Positions 27,719 to 37,364 are shown, numbered from the stretch's first letter. The stretch: DNA of 64,000 bases from Moritella sp. JT01 (GCF_001574435.1 NZ_LOCN01000005.1:58570-122569), one strand, 5' to 3'. The notes: a model not told the origin generated them from the letters alone. Made by a program: numbers and translations.

Positions 27719-28420
27719 TCATGCACATAGCTCACCGCCATCAATTTTCAATATCGTGCCAGTCGAGTATTTGTTTTTCAATAAATATAAATATGCTTCT
27801 GAAGTTTCAGCATGTGTTCCTAACCGTTTAAGAGGTATTCGGCTGCTTAAACTATTTATTGCAGACAATCGTTCTTTGTCAGCGTTAAAACGTTCAATAA
27901 AACCAGGAGAAACTGCATTGACTCTTATTGGAGCTAACTCTACAGAAAGAGAGCCTACTAACGATTCAATAGCACCATTGATCGCTGCTGTGCCAGAAAA
28001 CCCCTTATAACCTCGATTAGCAGCAATGCCTGATGTTAAAATAATACACCCTTCTTTAGATATGGTTTTAAGGCAGTGGCGTATAAGTTGGTATTGCCCC
28101 CAAAATTTCGCCTCGAATGCTTTTCTAGTATCTTCCAGCTTGGAATCGGAAAAATCACAAATAAGGTGCTCAGGTTTTATTGTTGAAACAAGGCAATCAA
28201 ATTTTCCCATATCATCAAAGAAGCGAATTACAGAGTCTTCGTCACTCGCATCAAGTTGGTATGATGATATATTTCCTTTTAATCTACTTTCAGCAGCATT
28301 GAGTTTCTCTTGGCTCCTGGAGGCAATTACAACATCAGCCCCTTGGGATAATAATTCAGCGGATAAACTAAGGCCTATTCCCGAACTACCGCCAATTATC
28401 AAAATTCGTTTTCCGATCAC
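27719..28420 (-). CDS. Atypical short-chain dehydrogenase/reductase, YxxxK missing
   Basis: A 233-residue Rossmann protein. The cofactor motif GGSSGIG is at residues 10-16, NAG-like sequence is weak, and APIRVNAVSPGFIERF follows the active-site region. The usual catalytic YxxxK is replaced: in GFSGTAAINGAIESL the Tyr and Lys positions read Thr and Asn. A subgroup of SDRs in bacteria carries this change, so it may be ligand-binding or use another chemistry. The start is GTG with AAGGGAA upstream. The gap before it contains GGGGCGTTATA, which looks like the second half of an attC. Confidence 0.82.
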   Translation of the reverse strand: MIGKRILIIGGSSGIGLSLSAELLSQGADVVIASRSQEKLNAAESRLKGNISSYQLDASDEDSVIRFFDDMGKFDCLVSTIKPEHLICDFSDSKLEDTRKAFEAKFWGQYQLIRHCLKTISKEGCIILTSGIAANRGYKGFSGTAAINGAIESLVGSLSVELAPIRVNAVSPGFIERFNADKERLSAINSLSSRIPLKRLGTHAETSEAYLYLLKNKYSTGTILKIDGGELCA

Positions 28421-28463
28421 TCTGAATTCCCTTTAGTGTTATAACGCCCCTCTAATAAGTGAA

Positions 28464-28663
28464 CTATTGCTGGCGGGCGATTTGCTCAGCAAATGGCATG
28501 ACAGCCTTGGTGAATCTTAGTCCACATCCATTATCAACAGCAATTTTGGCTAGATGTTTAAGGATAATTTTTCCTGCGCCACAGCACAAATAGCAGCCTT
28601 CAGCACATCTAGATGTTCTGGAGGAACGAAAATTGTAACTCGGTATATTTTAACTAGTTTCAT
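28464..28663 (-). pseudogene. Broken NIF3-like small gene
   Basis: The ATG at 28661-28663 opens with KLVKIYRVTIFVPPEHLDVL, which resembles the small NIF3-related proteins of about 100 residues. The frame then stops after 38 codons. In a shifted frame the matching AGKI continues and ends at 28464 with an unrelated tail. The NIF3 core (GNYD, GTGQF) is absent, so part of the gene has been lost. Weak similarity; moderate confidence that nothing functional is made. Confidence 0.5.
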
Positions 28664-28679
28664 GAATGTACTCCGTGAT

Positions 28680-28774
28680 GCCTAGCGCTAAGCTAACCTG
28701 CACGAAACCTTGGCATACACTTTGCCAAGCAACATTGCCAAGCGTGAAGAGTCTGGTTTAGTGCCTTGTTAGAA
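28680..28774 (-). other. attC-like recombination site
   Basis: A 95-nt stretch that on the minus strand starts TTCTAAC just after the VOC stop and ends GCTAGGC followed by ATCA. The centre has a clear hairpin, CTTGGCA against TGCCAAG, repeated on both sides of the midpoint. Size and hairpin resemble longer Vibrio-type attC sites. GCTAGGC departs by one base from the GTTRRRY consensus. Confidence 0.55.
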
Positions 28775-28781
28775 CTAATTA

Positions 28782-29102
28782 CTAAGGGCTGAAATTAGCC
28801 TCTGGCCATATTTCGTTTATTTCATCAGCTTGCTGCTGTGCACTAAACTTTTCCCAGACTATTCCATTTACATCAGTGGTTTGACTGAATTGTGGTGCGG
28901 TTGGGTCTTCCCAACCCAAATGCCTTAATTCGCCAGGCTTACATGTAGGATCTTGGCGAACTGAAAAGTTAAGAAAATCGGTTCTCCATAATGCGTATTC
29001 ATTGGCTATGAAAGAACATGGTTCAGAGCCTAGACGTTCACTATAGTCTTTTATTGTTTCTTCAATTGAGTTGGTAGCAATTGCTATATGTAATTTTTCC
29101 AC
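28782..29102 (-). CDS. VOC/glyoxalase-like small protein
   Basis: A 106-residue protein with a likely VOC fold: KLHIAIATNSIEETIKDYSERLG at the start (one beta-alpha-beta-beta-beta unit), FSVRQDP in the middle, and the C-terminal strand with DVNGIVWEKFS. Metal ligands are not obvious, so enzyme activity cannot be claimed. Start codon GTG with AAGGA upstream. It is flanked on both sides by attC-like sites, which makes it the best example here of a single-gene cassette. Confidence 0.72.
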   Translation of the reverse strand: MEKLHIAIATNSIEETIKDYSERLGSEPCSFIANEYALWRTDFLNFSVRQDPTCKPGELRHLGWEDPTAPQFSQTTDVNGIVWEKFSAQQQADEINEIWPEANFSP

Positions 29103-29118
29103 TATTCATCCTTGATAG

Positions 29119-29158
29119 CTCTAACGCCACATTAAGTGGCATAAAACTTGTTATGTGA
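29119..29158 (-). other. Short attC-like site
   Basis: On the minus strand this stretch runs from CACATAACAAG to GCGTTAGAG around the palindrome GCCACTTAATGTGGC. Both outer cores are good matches, but at about 40 nt it is shorter than usual attC sites (about 57 nt or more), so it may have an internal deletion. Confidence 0.5.
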
Positions 29159-29167
29159 ATTGATTAA

Positions 29168-29476
29168 TCACCGATCTTCCGGTTTTATGTGTTTAACTTT
29201 TACAGAAAACTCTCTAAGTTCTTCAATACTATATTTGGTATGCACTCTTTCAACAGAGGGAGGCTGATAGTTAATACTTAAACCAGGACGCCTCGCTATT
29301 TTAGGTCTAATAGGTCGAGGAACAAAACCTCCACTACAATTTGGACATACGTTTTCTAATATGTCATTTACACACGTCACGCAAAAAGTACATTCGTATG
29401 TGCAAATCATTGCTTCTGTAGAATCTGGAGCTAAGTCTTTATCACAACACTCACAATTAGGTCTAATTTCTAGCAT
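29168..29476 (-). CDS. DUF1272 zinc-ribbon protein
   Basis: A 102-residue protein with four Cys pairs: CECCDKDL near residue 8, CTYECTFCVTC around 26-36, and CPNCSGGFVPRP around 44-55. This is the DUF1272 pattern, a very common cassette-borne family without known function. The tail after residue 60 (SIEELREFSVKVKHIK) is longer than in most relatives. ATG with GGAG upstream. It is the first gene at the his-operon end of the array; upstream, GACGTTATGTG resembles a cassette boundary core. Confidence 0.83.
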   Translation of the reverse strand: MLEIRPNCECCDKDLAPDSTEAMICTYECTFCVTCVNDILENVCPNCSGGFVPRPIRPKIARRPGLSINYQPPSVERVHTKYSIEELREFSVKVKHIKPEDR

Positions 29477-29954
29477 ATATCAAAACTCCATTTTGATTCA
29501 CATAACGTCTTAGTATACAAAATCCCGTATAACGCGAATTCCAGTTTAATTTTATTATTATAAACAGTACCAAATATACTATTAATTACAAATAGATAAT
29601 GGGAATAATGGCTCTAAATCAAATAAAATTGAGAAAAAAACAAGAATTCTATTTATATAGACCCATATAAATACAATGTTTAGATAATAAATCTTATATT
29701 TCAATTAACTATATTTTCCATATATGTGAAATAAAGATTATTTGGCAGTATAAATCAACAATTTCCTCTAAAAAGACTAAGCCCCTATATTGCCTATAAA
29801 GATAACGCAATAAAAAAGTACTTTTGATATTAAATAGTAGTAATGGAGGATATTTTATAAATAATTCGCCAAAAAGCATTGCAATTTTATCCTAGATTGT
29901 TATTGTGAACTCAACCACACTTATTAGTAACAATATGCTAACTGGAAAAACATT
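29477..29954. promoter_or_regulatory. AT-rich gap between cassette array and his leader
   Basis: No gene. The left 60 bp contain the attC-like cores CGTTATGTG and GCGTTATAC (minus strand), marking the array edge. The remainder is very AT-rich and should contain the his promoter just before 29955; I cannot fix the -35/-10 boxes. No integrase gene or attI-like site is recognisable. Confidence 0.5.
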
Positions 29955-30002
29955 ATGAATAACAATCTGAAAGTAAACGTGCATCACCATCATCATATTT
30001 GA
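29955..30002 (+). CDS. hisL: Histidine operon leader peptide
   Basis: A 15-residue leader, MNNNLKVNVHHHHHI, with five histidine codons in a row and GGAAAA upstream of the ATG. When charged histidyl-tRNA is scarce, the ribosome stalls on the His codons and the RNA behind it folds so that transcription continues into hisG. The position, 135 nt before hisG, and the hairpins that follow fit this role. E. coli HisL has 16 residues with seven His. Confidence 0.93.
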   Translation: MNNNLKVNVHHHHHI

Positions 30003-30040
30003 TTAGCTTTCAGGCTGTTGACTGGAGGTGTATGCATGCA

Positions 30041-30097
30041 AACTTCCGGAACTCATTTAGAAAAACCCTCGGAAGATTGAACTTCCGGGGGTTTTTT
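30041..30097 (+). promoter_or_regulatory. Histidine attenuator
   Basis: CTTCCG at 30043-30048 can pair with CGGAAG at 30070-30075 (antiterminator), while the same CGGAAG can pair instead with CTTCCG at 30082-30087 to form a terminator stem extended by CCC/GGG and A/T pairs and followed by six T (30092-30097). The two folds exclude each other, as expected for a his attenuator. Confidence 0.9.
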
Positions 30098-30137
30098 CGT
30101 TTATAGACAATTATTTTGACAAGGTTAAAGGATTACT

Positions 30138-31049
30138 ATGTTAGAAATCAAAAATGAACAACCAAGACTAAGAATCGCAATTCAAAAATCAGGCCGTCTT
30201 AGCACTGAATCCCAAAACCTACTTAAAGCAATGGGCCTTAAAATTAACATGCGCGAACAACGTCTGATCGCACACTGTGAAAACATGCCAATTGACCTAC
30301 TACGTGTACGTGATGACGATATTCCCGGTTTAATCATGGACGGTGTTGCTGACCTTGGTTTCATTGGTGAAAACGAACTAGAAGAGAAAGAACTAGAGCG
30401 TAAACGTCTTGGAGAACCCGCTGAGTACAAACTGCTTAAACGCATGACATTTGGTGCCTGCCGCTTGTCTATTGCTGCAACAGAAGAGTTTGACTACCAA
30501 GGCCCGCATTCACTAGAGGGGTTACGTATTGCAACATCATACCCTGAACTACTAAAACGCTACTTAGATAAAGAAGGTGTTAATTTTAAATCGGTCATGC
30601 TGAATGGTTCAGTTGAAGTTGCCCCTCGTGCTGGTATTGCAGATGCGATTTGTGACCTAGTATCAACAGGTGCAACACTTGAAGCAAACGGCCTTAAAGA
30701 AGTACAAGATATCTTCCACTCAAAAGCCGTGTTAATCCAAGCAAAAGCGCCATTATCTGAAGATAAACAAGCGTTAGTTGATCGCCTAATGGTTCGAGCT
30801 CAAGGTGTAATGCAAGCGAAAGAAAGTAAATACATCATGCTACACGCACCAAAATCACAGCTAGATGCGGTGATAGCCCTACTTCCTGGTGCAGAAAACC
30901 CAACAGTATTACCACTTGCATCGACTGACGATAAAGTTGCAGTACACTTGGTGAGTACCGAGAAGCTATTCTGGGAAACAATGGAAGAACTTAAACAGTT
31001 AGGCGCAAGTTCAATTTTAGTATTACCAATTGAGAAAATGCTCGGTTAG
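30138..31049 (+). CDS. hisG: ATP phosphoribosyltransferase (long form)
   Basis: First step of histidine synthesis: ATP + PRPP to phosphoribosyl-ATP, inhibited by histidine. The 303-residue length marks the long, hexameric form with a C-terminal ACT-like regulatory domain. Motifs: [10 protein letters not shown] near residue 14, [16 protein letters not shown], and the PRPP-binding [28 protein letters not shown] precedes the ATG. It lies right behind the attenuator. Confidence 0.97.
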   Translation: MLEIKNEQPRLRIAIQKSGRLSTESQNLLKAMGLKINMREQRLIAHCENMPIDLLRVRDDDIPGLIMDGVADLGFIGENELEEKELERKRLGEPAEYKLLKRMTFGACRLSIAATEEFDYQGPHSLEGLRIATSYPELLKRYLDKEGVNFKSVMLNGSVEVAPRAGIADAICDLVSTGATLEANGLKEVQDIFHSKAVLIQAKAPLSEDKQALVDRLMVRAQGVMQAKESKYIMLHAPKSQLDAVIALLPGAENPTVLPLASTDDKVAVHLVSTEKLFWETMEELKQLGASSILVLPIEKMLG

Positions 31050-31088
31050 TAGCAAACATGCATAAGCAATGTTAAGGGAGGATCAAGC

Positions 31089-32384
31089 ATGAAGACAGTA
31101 GTATGGGATCAACTTAGTCAAGCAGAACAATCGGCATTATTAATGCGACCTGCAATATCAAACTCGGCAAAAATAGGTGACATTGTTACCGATATTATTG
31201 CCCAAGTAAGAAATGAAGGTGATAACGCATTAAAAGCATTAACCGCAAAATTTGATAAAGTTGAAACGGATTGTTTACGTGTGACAACGGCAGAAATTGA
31301 AGCTGCAAGTCAACGCGTAGACGATGAAACTAAACAAGCTATCAAACAAGCACAGCAACACATTCATCTTTTTCATGAAGCGCAAGTACAAGATACGATT
31401 CGTGTAGAAACTATGCCTGGTGTTGTGTGTGAAATGCATACGGTTGCGCTTGATGCTGTTGGTTTATATATCCCAGGCGGCACAGCCCCACTACCATCAA
31501 CTGTACTCATGCTTGCTACACCGGCTAACATTGCAAATTGTGAACGTATTGTTTTAACCACACCACCACCGATTGCCGATGAAATTTTATTTGCCGCCCA
31601 ATTATGCGGTGTAAGCGAAATTTATACGCTTGGTGGCGCACAAGCAATCGCAGCCCTTGCCTATGGATCTGAATCTATACTAAAAGTAGATAAGATCTTC
31701 GGCCCAGGTAATGCCTTTGTTACAGAAGCTAAACGCCAGGTAAGCATGGATATTAAAGGGGCAGCTATTGATATGCCCGCAGGCCCATCAGAGGTATTGG
31801 TGATTGCCGATGCTGACGCTGACGCTGGTTTTATCGCAGCTGACTTACTTTCGCAAGCTGAACACGGTCCCGACTCACAATCCATACTCGTTGTATCATC
31901 GAGCAAGCTAGCGGCAGAAGTTTCTCAAGAAGTTCAACAACAATTAGCGTGTTTGTCTCGACAGGAGATAGCTGTACAGTCTATTGCATCAAGTTTAATT
32001 ATTGTGACCAATGATATAGACACATCAATTGCAATTAGTAACCTCTATGCACCAGAGCATTTAATTGTTCAAACTGAGAATGCACGTAGTCTGTTGCCAA
32101 AACTAAAACATGCAGGTTCAATTTTCTTAGGTGCTTGGTCTCCAGAATCTGTCGGTGATTATGCAAGTGGCACTAACCATGTATTACCAACCTATGGTTA
32201 CACTAAAACCTATTCAAGTTTAGGCCTTGCAGATTTTACTAAACGCTTCACTGTTCAGGAGTTAACCCAAGATGGTCTCAAGAGCTTGGCGAAGACGGTC
32301 ACTTGTCTGGCTGATGCAGAAGGACTCGACGCACACAAACGTGCCGTCACAATCAGAATTGATCGTTTGGGAGCAATGCTATGA
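31089..32384 (+). CDS. hisD: Histidinol dehydrogenase
   Basis: Zinc enzyme for the last two oxidations, from histidinol to histidine, with NAD+. The 431-residue protein shows the signature [19 protein letters not shown], then [30 protein letters not shown] and a zinc-site region [17 protein letters not shown] precedes the ATG. Its stop overlaps the hisC start by 4 bases. Confidence 0.97.
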   Translation: MKTVVWDQLSQAEQSALLMRPAISNSAKIGDIVTDIIAQVRNEGDNALKALTAKFDKVETDCLRVTTAEIEAASQRVDDETKQAIKQAQQHIHLFHEAQVQDTIRVETMPGVVCEMHTVALDAVGLYIPGGTAPLPSTVLMLATPANIANCERIVLTTPPPIADEILFAAQLCGVSEIYTLGGAQAIAALAYGSESILKVDKIFGPGNAFVTEAKRQVSMDIKGAAIDMPAGPSEVLVIADADADAGFIAADLLSQAEHGPDSQSILVVSSSKLAAEVSQEVQQQLACLSRQEIAVQSIASSLIIVTNDIDTSIAISNLYAPEHLIVQTENARSLLPKLKHAGSIFLGAWSPESVGDYASGTNHVLPTYGYTKTYSSLGLADFTKRFTVQELTQDGLKSLAKTVTCLADAEGLDAHKRAVTIRIDRLGAML

Positions 32385-33448
32385 GCAACAAATTAACACA
32401 ACTCGCAAGAAAGAGTGTCCAAGAACTAACGCCGTACCTATCAGCTCGTAGAATTGGTGGTACAGGTGATATCTGGTTAAATGCCAATGAAGCCCCTGAT
32501 TCAGGCCACTATTCATTAGACTGCAGTCGCTTAAACCGCTATCCCGAGTTTCAACCCGCATCAGTAATTAACGGTTATGCCGAATACGCGGGTGTAAAAC
32601 CAGCACAAGTTATCACCACTCGAGGTGCTGATGAAGCAATTGAACTGCTGATTCGTACTTTCTGTGAGCCAGGTAAAGATAGTATTCTCATTAATCCACC
32701 CACTTACGGTATGTATGAAGTCAGTGCTGAAACGTGTGGTGTAAATATCATAAGACAAGATCTAGATGCGAACTTCGACCCTGATTATAATGCGATTAAA
32801 GCACAACTAGACACAGTAAATGTGGTGTTTTTGTGTGCACCAAATAATCCAACGGGTAACCTGCTTAGTACAGATCGCTTAACTGATTTATTAAACGCGG
32901 CAAAAGACAAAGCCATTATCGTATGCGATGAAGCTTATATCGAATTTTGCCCCGAAGCATCACAAGTATCATTGTTGCCAGATTTCGACAACCTTGTCAT
33001 TTTAAGAACACTATCAAAAGCATTCGCGTTAGCATCATTACGCTGTGGTTTTGCTTTAGCCAGTGAAACAGTTATTACATTGCTGTCAAAAGTAATTGCA
33101 CCTTATCCAGTACCTGAGCCTGTTGCACAAATTGCCACTCAAGCGTTAACAGAATCAGGTATTAGCGCGATGCAATCCCGCGTAGCGCAGCTGAATGGTA
33201 TGCGCAGTGCCTTTATAGACGAGTTAAATCAGTTGCAGGGTATAGAAAAAGTATTCCCTGCCACGGGTAACTATGTATTAGTACAATTTAACGATAGCCA
33301 GAAAGTGTTTAGCTTACTTGGCGAACAAGGTATTGTATTAAGAGATTTTAATTCCAAAGTAAGATTAGAAAACTGTATTCGAATCACCTTAGGCAGCGCG
33401 GCTGAAATGAACAATACATTAGTCGCTTTAAAGTCCGTACTCTCTTAA
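32381..33448 (+). CDS. hisC: Histidinol-phosphate aminotransferase
   Basis: PLP enzyme that transaminates imidazole-acetol phosphate to histidinol phosphate. The 355-residue protein has [12 protein letters not shown] near the start, [24 protein letters not shown], and the PLP lysine in [19 protein letters not shown] (core SKAFALA). ATGA overlap with hisD gives translational coupling. Confidence 0.97.
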   Translation: MSNKLTQLARKSVQELTPYLSARRIGGTGDIWLNANEAPDSGHYSLDCSRLNRYPEFQPASVINGYAEYAGVKPAQVITTRGADEAIELLIRTFCEPGKDSILINPPTYGMYEVSAETCGVNIIRQDLDANFDPDYNAIKAQLDTVNVVFLCAPNNPTGNLLSTDRLTDLLNAAKDKAIIVCDEAYIEFCPEASQVSLLPDFDNLVILRTLSKAFALASLRCGFALASETVITLLSKVIAPYPVPEPVAQIATQALTESGISAMQSRVAQLNGMRSAFIDELNQLQGIEKVFPATGNYVLVQFNDSQKVFSLLGEQGIVLRDFNSKVRLENCIRITLGSAAEMNNTLVALKSVLS

Positions 33449-33492
33449 TATAAGAGCATTAAAAAATAAAAATAAACAAGCAGGAGCCCGAT

Positions 33493-34566
33493 GTGAACAA
33501 GGAAAAATTCTTATTTATTGATCGCGATGGTACATTAATTGATGAGCCAATTAGCGATAAGCAAGTCGACAGTTTAGAAAAACTAAAGTTTGAACCATTC
33601 GTGATCCCAGCGTTACTCAAATTACAAAATGCGGGTTACACACTGGTCATTGTTTCTAATCAAGATGGGCTAGGCAGTGATAGCTACCCACAAAGTGATT
33701 TTGATATTCCACAAAATGCCATGATGGCGTTGTTTGCTTCACAAGGGGTTAAATTCGAGTCAGTATTACTCTGCCCTCACTTTACCGAAGATAACTGTAG
33801 TTGCCGTAAGCCACACTTAGGCATGGTAAAAGAATACCTACAGTCAGGTCGTATCGACTTTGCTAACTCGTATGTTATTGGTGATCGTATCACTGATATC
33901 CAACTTGCCGAAAACATGGGCATTGAAGGGATCTTCTATAACAGAGATAACTTGAATTGGCCTATGATCGAACAGAAAATACTGAATAAAGGTAATCGCG
34001 TGGCGAGTGTAACCCGCACCACGAAAGAAACGAATATCCACGTTGATGTCGACCTCGACAGCCAAGGTGGTAATAGTATTGATACCGGTATGGGGTTCTT
34101 TGACCATATGTTAGATCAAATTGCCACACACGGCGGCTTTCGACTAAAACTGAGTGTATCAGGCGATCTACACATTGATGATCACCATACAGTTGAAGAT
34201 ACGGCACTGGCGTTAGGTAATGCGATCAATCAAGCATTAGGCGACAAACGTGGTATTGGCCGCTTTGGTTTTGTATTGCCAATGGACGAATGCGAAGCAT
34301 CTTGCTCTCTGGATCTATCAGGCCGCGCTTACTTGCAGTTTAGTGGTGACTTCCCTCGCGATCATATTGGCGAATTTGCAACCGAAATGGTACCGCACTT
34401 CTTCCGCTCTTTAAGTGATGGCATGGCAGCAACCCTGCACCTTAAGGTCGAAGGTAAAAATACCCATCACCTTGTTGAGAGTTTATTTAAGGTATTTGGC
34501 CGGACACTACGTCAATGCATAAAAGTAGAAGGCGATGTACTGCCGAGCTCGAAAGGAGTGCTTTAA
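33493..34566 (+). CDS. hisB: Bifunctional histidinol-phosphatase / imidazoleglycerol-phosphate dehydratase
   Basis: Two steps in one protein. The N-terminal HAD phosphatase (residues 1-165) has [12 protein letters not shown] and the zinc-loop cysteines and histidine [15 protein letters not shown]. The C-terminal dehydratase (about 168-357) has the metal-binding [13 protein letters not shown] and [15 protein letters not shown]. The start is GTG with AGGAG upstream; the ATG two bases before is out of frame. The stop overlaps the hisH ATG. Confidence 0.97.
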   Translation: MNKEKFLFIDRDGTLIDEPISDKQVDSLEKLKFEPFVIPALLKLQNAGYTLVIVSNQDGLGSDSYPQSDFDIPQNAMMALFASQGVKFESVLLCPHFTEDNCSCRKPHLGMVKEYLQSGRIDFANSYVIGDRITDIQLAENMGIEGIFYNRDNLNWPMIEQKILNKGNRVASVTRTTKETNIHVDVDLDSQGGNSIDTGMGFFDHMLDQIATHGGFRLKLSVSGDLHIDDHHTVEDTALALGNAINQALGDKRGIGRFGFVLPMDECEASCSLDLSGRAYLQFSGDFPRDHIGEFATEMVPHFFRSLSDGMAATLHLKVEGKNTHHLVESLFKVFGRTLRQCIKVEGDVLPSSKGVL

Positions 34567-35186
34567 TGGACCAAGCAAGTAGTAATGATAAATTAAATAG
34601 CAAGGTTGTTATTATCGATACGGGTTGTGCCAACCTCTCGTCGGTAAGATTTGCCGTTGAGCGTCTTGGTTATACAGTAACGGTAAGCCGTGACGCCGAC
34701 GTATTACGCAACGCGGATAAATTATTCTTACCCGGTGTAGGTACTGCGCAAGAAGCAATGAAAAACTTAGCTAACCGCGAACTGATTGAGTTAGTCAAAA
34801 GCCTCACTCAACCTGTGTTAGGCATTTGCCTTGGTATGCAGTTACTGGCTGAATTCTCAGCTGAAGATGATGTTGTAACACTTGGCTTAATTAGTGGCAC
34901 TATTGACCCTATGCCAAATGAAGGTGTTCGACTGCCTCACATGGGTTGGAATCAAATAATACCGCAACAAGATCATCCGTTATTCAAGGATATTCCAAGT
35001 GGCAGTTATTTCTATTTTGTACACAGTTATGCGCTTGCCGTTGGCAGTGACACGATTGCAACCTGTACGCACGGCGCACCGTTTAGTGCAGCCGTGAATC
35101 GAGATAATTTCTACGGTGTGCAATTCCACCCAGAGCGTTCAAGTAAAGCGGGTGCACAATTAATCAAGAATTTCCTGGAGATGTAA
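34566..35186 (+). CDS. hisH: Imidazole glycerol phosphate synthase, glutaminase subunit
   Basis: Supplies ammonia from glutamine to HisF. The 206-residue class I amidotransferase has the nucleophile C88 in GICLGMQL, and the His/Glu pair in VQFHPERSS near residue 190. The start is the ATG at 34566 with AAAGGAG upstream; the frame is open 17 codons further back inside hisB, but those are not part of the protein. The N-terminus is about 10 residues longer than in E. coli. hisF starts one base after the stop, where hisA would normally lie. Confidence 0.95.
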   Translation: MDQASSNDKLNSKVVIIDTGCANLSSVRFAVERLGYTVTVSRDADVLRNADKLFLPGVGTAQEAMKNLANRELIELVKSLTQPVLGICLGMQLLAEFSAEDDVVTLGLISGTIDPMPNEGVRLPHMGWNQIIPQQDHPLFKDIPSGSYFYFVHSYALAVGSDTIATCTHGAPFSAAVNRDNFYGVQFHPERSSKAGAQLIKNFLEM

Positions 35187-35187
35187 T

Positions 35188-35961
35188 ATGTTAGCAAAAC
35201 GCATAATACCGTGTTTAGATGTTAAAGATGGTAAGGTCGTCAAAGGGGTTAAATTCCGCAATCATGAAGTGATTGGTGACATCGTTCCACTTGCTAAACG
35301 TTACGCTGAAGAAGGCGCTGATGAATTAGTATTTTATGATATTACAGCCAGTGCAGACGAACGGGTCGTTGACAAAAGTTGGGTTAGCCGCGTAGCAGAA
35401 GTAATTGATATTCCTTTCTGTGTTGCTGGAGGTATTAAAAGTGAAGAAGATGCAGCGCGTATTCTAGAGTTTGGCGCTGACAAAGTATCAATCAACTCCC
35501 CTGCGCTGGCAGATCCGAGTTTAATTAACCGGCTTGCCGCTAAATTCGGTGTGCAATGTATTGTTATTGGTATCGATAGCTACTTTGATGAAGATACCCA
35601 AGAATACAAAGTTTACCAATTCACTGGTGATGAAGCGCGCACACAAGTAACCAAGTGGACGACCTTTGAATGGATTAAAGAAGTGCAAAAACGTGGTGCT
35701 GGTGAAATAGTGCTTAATGTCATGAACCAAGACGGTGTTCGCGGCGGTTATGACACAGTGCAATTATCAAAAGCCCGTAAAATCTGTAAAATACCATTAA
35801 TCGCATCTGGCGGTGCTGGTGAAATGGCTCATTTTAACAGTGTATTCAAAGACGCAGACGTTGATGGCGCACTAGCCGCAAGTGTATTTCATAAGCAAGT
35901 CATCAATATTGGTGAATTAAAAGAATATCTACGAGATCAAGATGTGGAGATCAGAACATGA
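35188..35961 (+). CDS. hisF: Imidazole glycerol phosphate synthase, cyclase subunit
   Basis: TIM-barrel cyclase that turns PRFAR plus ammonia into imidazole glycerol phosphate and AICAR. The 257-residue protein begins [20 protein letters not shown], with catalytic D11, and has the second catalytic Asp in VIGIDSYFD near residue 130. The phrase [10 protein letters not shown] confirms HisF over HisA. The ribosome site GGAG lies in the end of hisH. Preceded directly by hisH with no hisA between. Confidence 0.97.
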   Translation: MLAKRIIPCLDVKDGKVVKGVKFRNHEVIGDIVPLAKRYAEEGADELVFYDITASADERVVDKSWVSRVAEVIDIPFCVAGGIKSEEDAARILEFGADKVSINSPALADPSLINRLAAKFGVQCIVIGIDSYFDEDTQEYKVYQFTGDEARTQVTKWTTFEWIKEVQKRGAGEIVLNVMNQDGVRGGYDTVQLSKARKICKIPLIASGGAGEMAHFNSVFKDADVDGALAASVFHKQVINIGELKEYLRDQDVEIRT

Positions 35962-36572
35962 TAACAAACGAACAAATTAACCAACTTGATTGGAAAAAAG
36001 TAGATGGTTTAATGCCGGCAATCATTCAAGACTCAGTATCAGGTGAAGTATTGATGCTGGGCTATATGAATGAAGAGGCTTTAACAACAACACGCGAACT
36101 AGGTAAAGTGACATTCTTTAGCCGTACTAAACAACGTTTATGGACAAAAGGTGAATCTTCAGAGAACTATTTATTAGTGCAAGAGATCACCAAGGATTGT
36201 GATAATGATGCATTACTTATTACCGCTAAACCTTGCGGTCCTACTTGCCACCTAGGCACTGAAAGCTGCTTTGTAACAGAAAACAAACCTGCACTTACTT
36301 TCATCGCACAACTGGATAAAGTATTAGAACAGCGTAAAACAGCGGATCCAGAAGAAAGCTATACGGCAAGCTTATTTGCTCAAGGTACGAAACGCTGCGC
36401 ACAGAAAGTGGGTGAAGAAGGTGTTGAAGTTGCTTTGGCTGCAGTTGCAAAAGATCGTGACGAATTAGTGAATGAAAGCGCTGATCTCCTGTATCACCTA
36501 CTCGTTCTGCTACAAAAAGAAGATGTGCCACTGACTGAAGTGGTTCAATGTCTAGAAAATCGTCATAAATAA
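35958..36572 (+). CDS. hisI: Bifunctional phosphoribosyl-AMP cyclohydrolase / phosphoribosyl-ATP pyrophosphatase
   Basis: HisIE, steps two and three of histidine synthesis. The HisI part (residues 1-115) has [29 protein letters not shown] and the zinc cysteines in DCDNDALL and [12 protein letters not shown]. The HisE part (about 120-204) has [14 protein letters not shown] and [14 protein letters not shown]. Length 204 matches E. coli. The ATG overlaps the hisF stop by 4 bases. It ends the operon. Confidence 0.97.
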   Translation: MITNEQINQLDWKKVDGLMPAIIQDSVSGEVLMLGYMNEEALTTTRELGKVTFFSRTKQRLWTKGESSENYLLVQEITKDCDNDALLITAKPCGPTCHLGTESCFVTENKPALTFIAQLDKVLEQRKTADPEESYTASLFAQGTKRCAQKVGEEGVEVALAAVAKDRDELVNESADLLYHLLVLLQKEDVPLTEVVQCLENRHK

Positions 36573-36613
36573 CATTTAGACTGACACTAAATAGGTATTT
36601 AATTGTCCTTAAT

Positions 36614-36654
36614 CAGTTAAAACTCAGGATTTTACGAGCTCCGAGTTTTAACTG
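36614..36654. terminator. Hairpin at the end of the his operon
   Basis: A perfect 12-bp stem (CAGTTAAAACTC and its complement) with a 17-nt loop lies between hisI and the convergent acyltransferase gene. There is no clear T run (TATATTTAA follows), so termination strength is uncertain. Confidence 0.5.
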
Positions 36655-36716
36655 TATATTTAACCAGTGTTTTTGTGGTTACAGTAAAAAGCTAACCAAA
36701 TAAGGTCACTTTCTTC

Positions 36717-37364
36717 CTATCGCTTAAATTTAGCTAAGCAATACTTCTCTTTAAATTTCGGTGTGACATCTTTAAATACCATATCAATTACCGCGAGGTC
36801 TTTCTCAATATCGCCTGTCACAGTAATTACATCGCCAATGGTTACTCTTTTATTCTTGTAATCTAAACGGTACAAAATAATCGGCACATTTGCTTCTAAC
36901 GCAATGTAATAAAATCCTGAACGCCAAAAATCTTGATATTTTCGAGTGCCTTCTGGCGACATCGCATAGAGAAACCGCTCTTGAGTATTAAAAATATCAA
37001 CAATACTCTGCACCATATTGGTCGACTTTGAACGCTCAATCGGCACACCGCCTAAAAAGGTCAGTATATTTTTAAATGGCCAACAAAACATCTCCGATTT
37101 ACCCGCCCACTGTACATTCACTTTATTGGCAAAGCGCGCCCCCATCAATAACGGAAAATCCCAATTCGATGTATGTGGTGCATAGGCAATAACGGCTTTT
37201 TTATATTTGTGTGGGATCGGCTCGCAATACCAACCCGTCAAATCAAGTATTTTGTTTGCACATCCACTAAAAAATGCATTCTGAGAACTGTCCTTACCTG
37301 TACTTTTACAGTGTTTGTCTTGCTCAAATTCTACTGAGGCTGTACTTTCATTTTTCATTGGCAT
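36717..37364 (-). CDS. PlsC-like lysophospholipid acyltransferase family protein
   Basis: A 215-residue acyltransferase of the 1-acylglycerol-3-phosphate type. The catalytic HX4D motif is H63-D69 region in APHTSNWDF; PEGTR and VPIER, the other two acyltransferase blocks, follow. There is no strong membrane anchor; the N-terminal 30 residues are polar. The substrate is not certain; relatives include enzymes acylating lysophospholipids or similar glycerolipids. It stands alone, facing the his operon. Confidence 0.85.
   Translation of the reverse strand: MPMKNESTASVEFEQDKHCKSTGKDSSQNAFFSGCANKILDLTGWYCEPIPHKYKKAVIAYAPHTSNWDFPLLMGARFANKVNVQWAGKSEMFCWPFKNILTFLGGVPIERSKSTNMVQSIVDIFNTQERFLYAMSPEGTRKYQDFWRSGFYYIALEANVPIILYRLDYKNKRVTIGDVITVTGDIEKDLAVIDMVFKDVTPKFKEKYCLAKFKR

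Larger units (their letters stand above)
20100..29520 (-). mobile_element. Cassette array without a visible integrase (CALIN-like region)
   Basis: About 14 short genes of unrelated, typically cassette-borne families lie almost all on the minus strand between fdxA and the his operon. Several gaps hold sequences fitting attC sites read in the gene direction: RYYYAAC-like 5' cores such as ACATAAC and ACGTAAC, and 3' cores such as ATTAGGC or GCTAGGC followed by ATCA. An IS110 remnant and broken cassettes are also present. No integron integrase lies in the window. Genes with no attC between them (SRPBCC-PhzF, ATP-grasp-hydrolase, GrpB-GNAT) show that it is not a simple one-gene-per-cassette array. 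Confidence 0.6.

Noticed and set aside
29982..29996. Five consecutive histidine codons, like an engineered His tag
   Set aside because: They lie in a short leader followed by an attenuator in front of hisG, which is the natural his leader arrangement.
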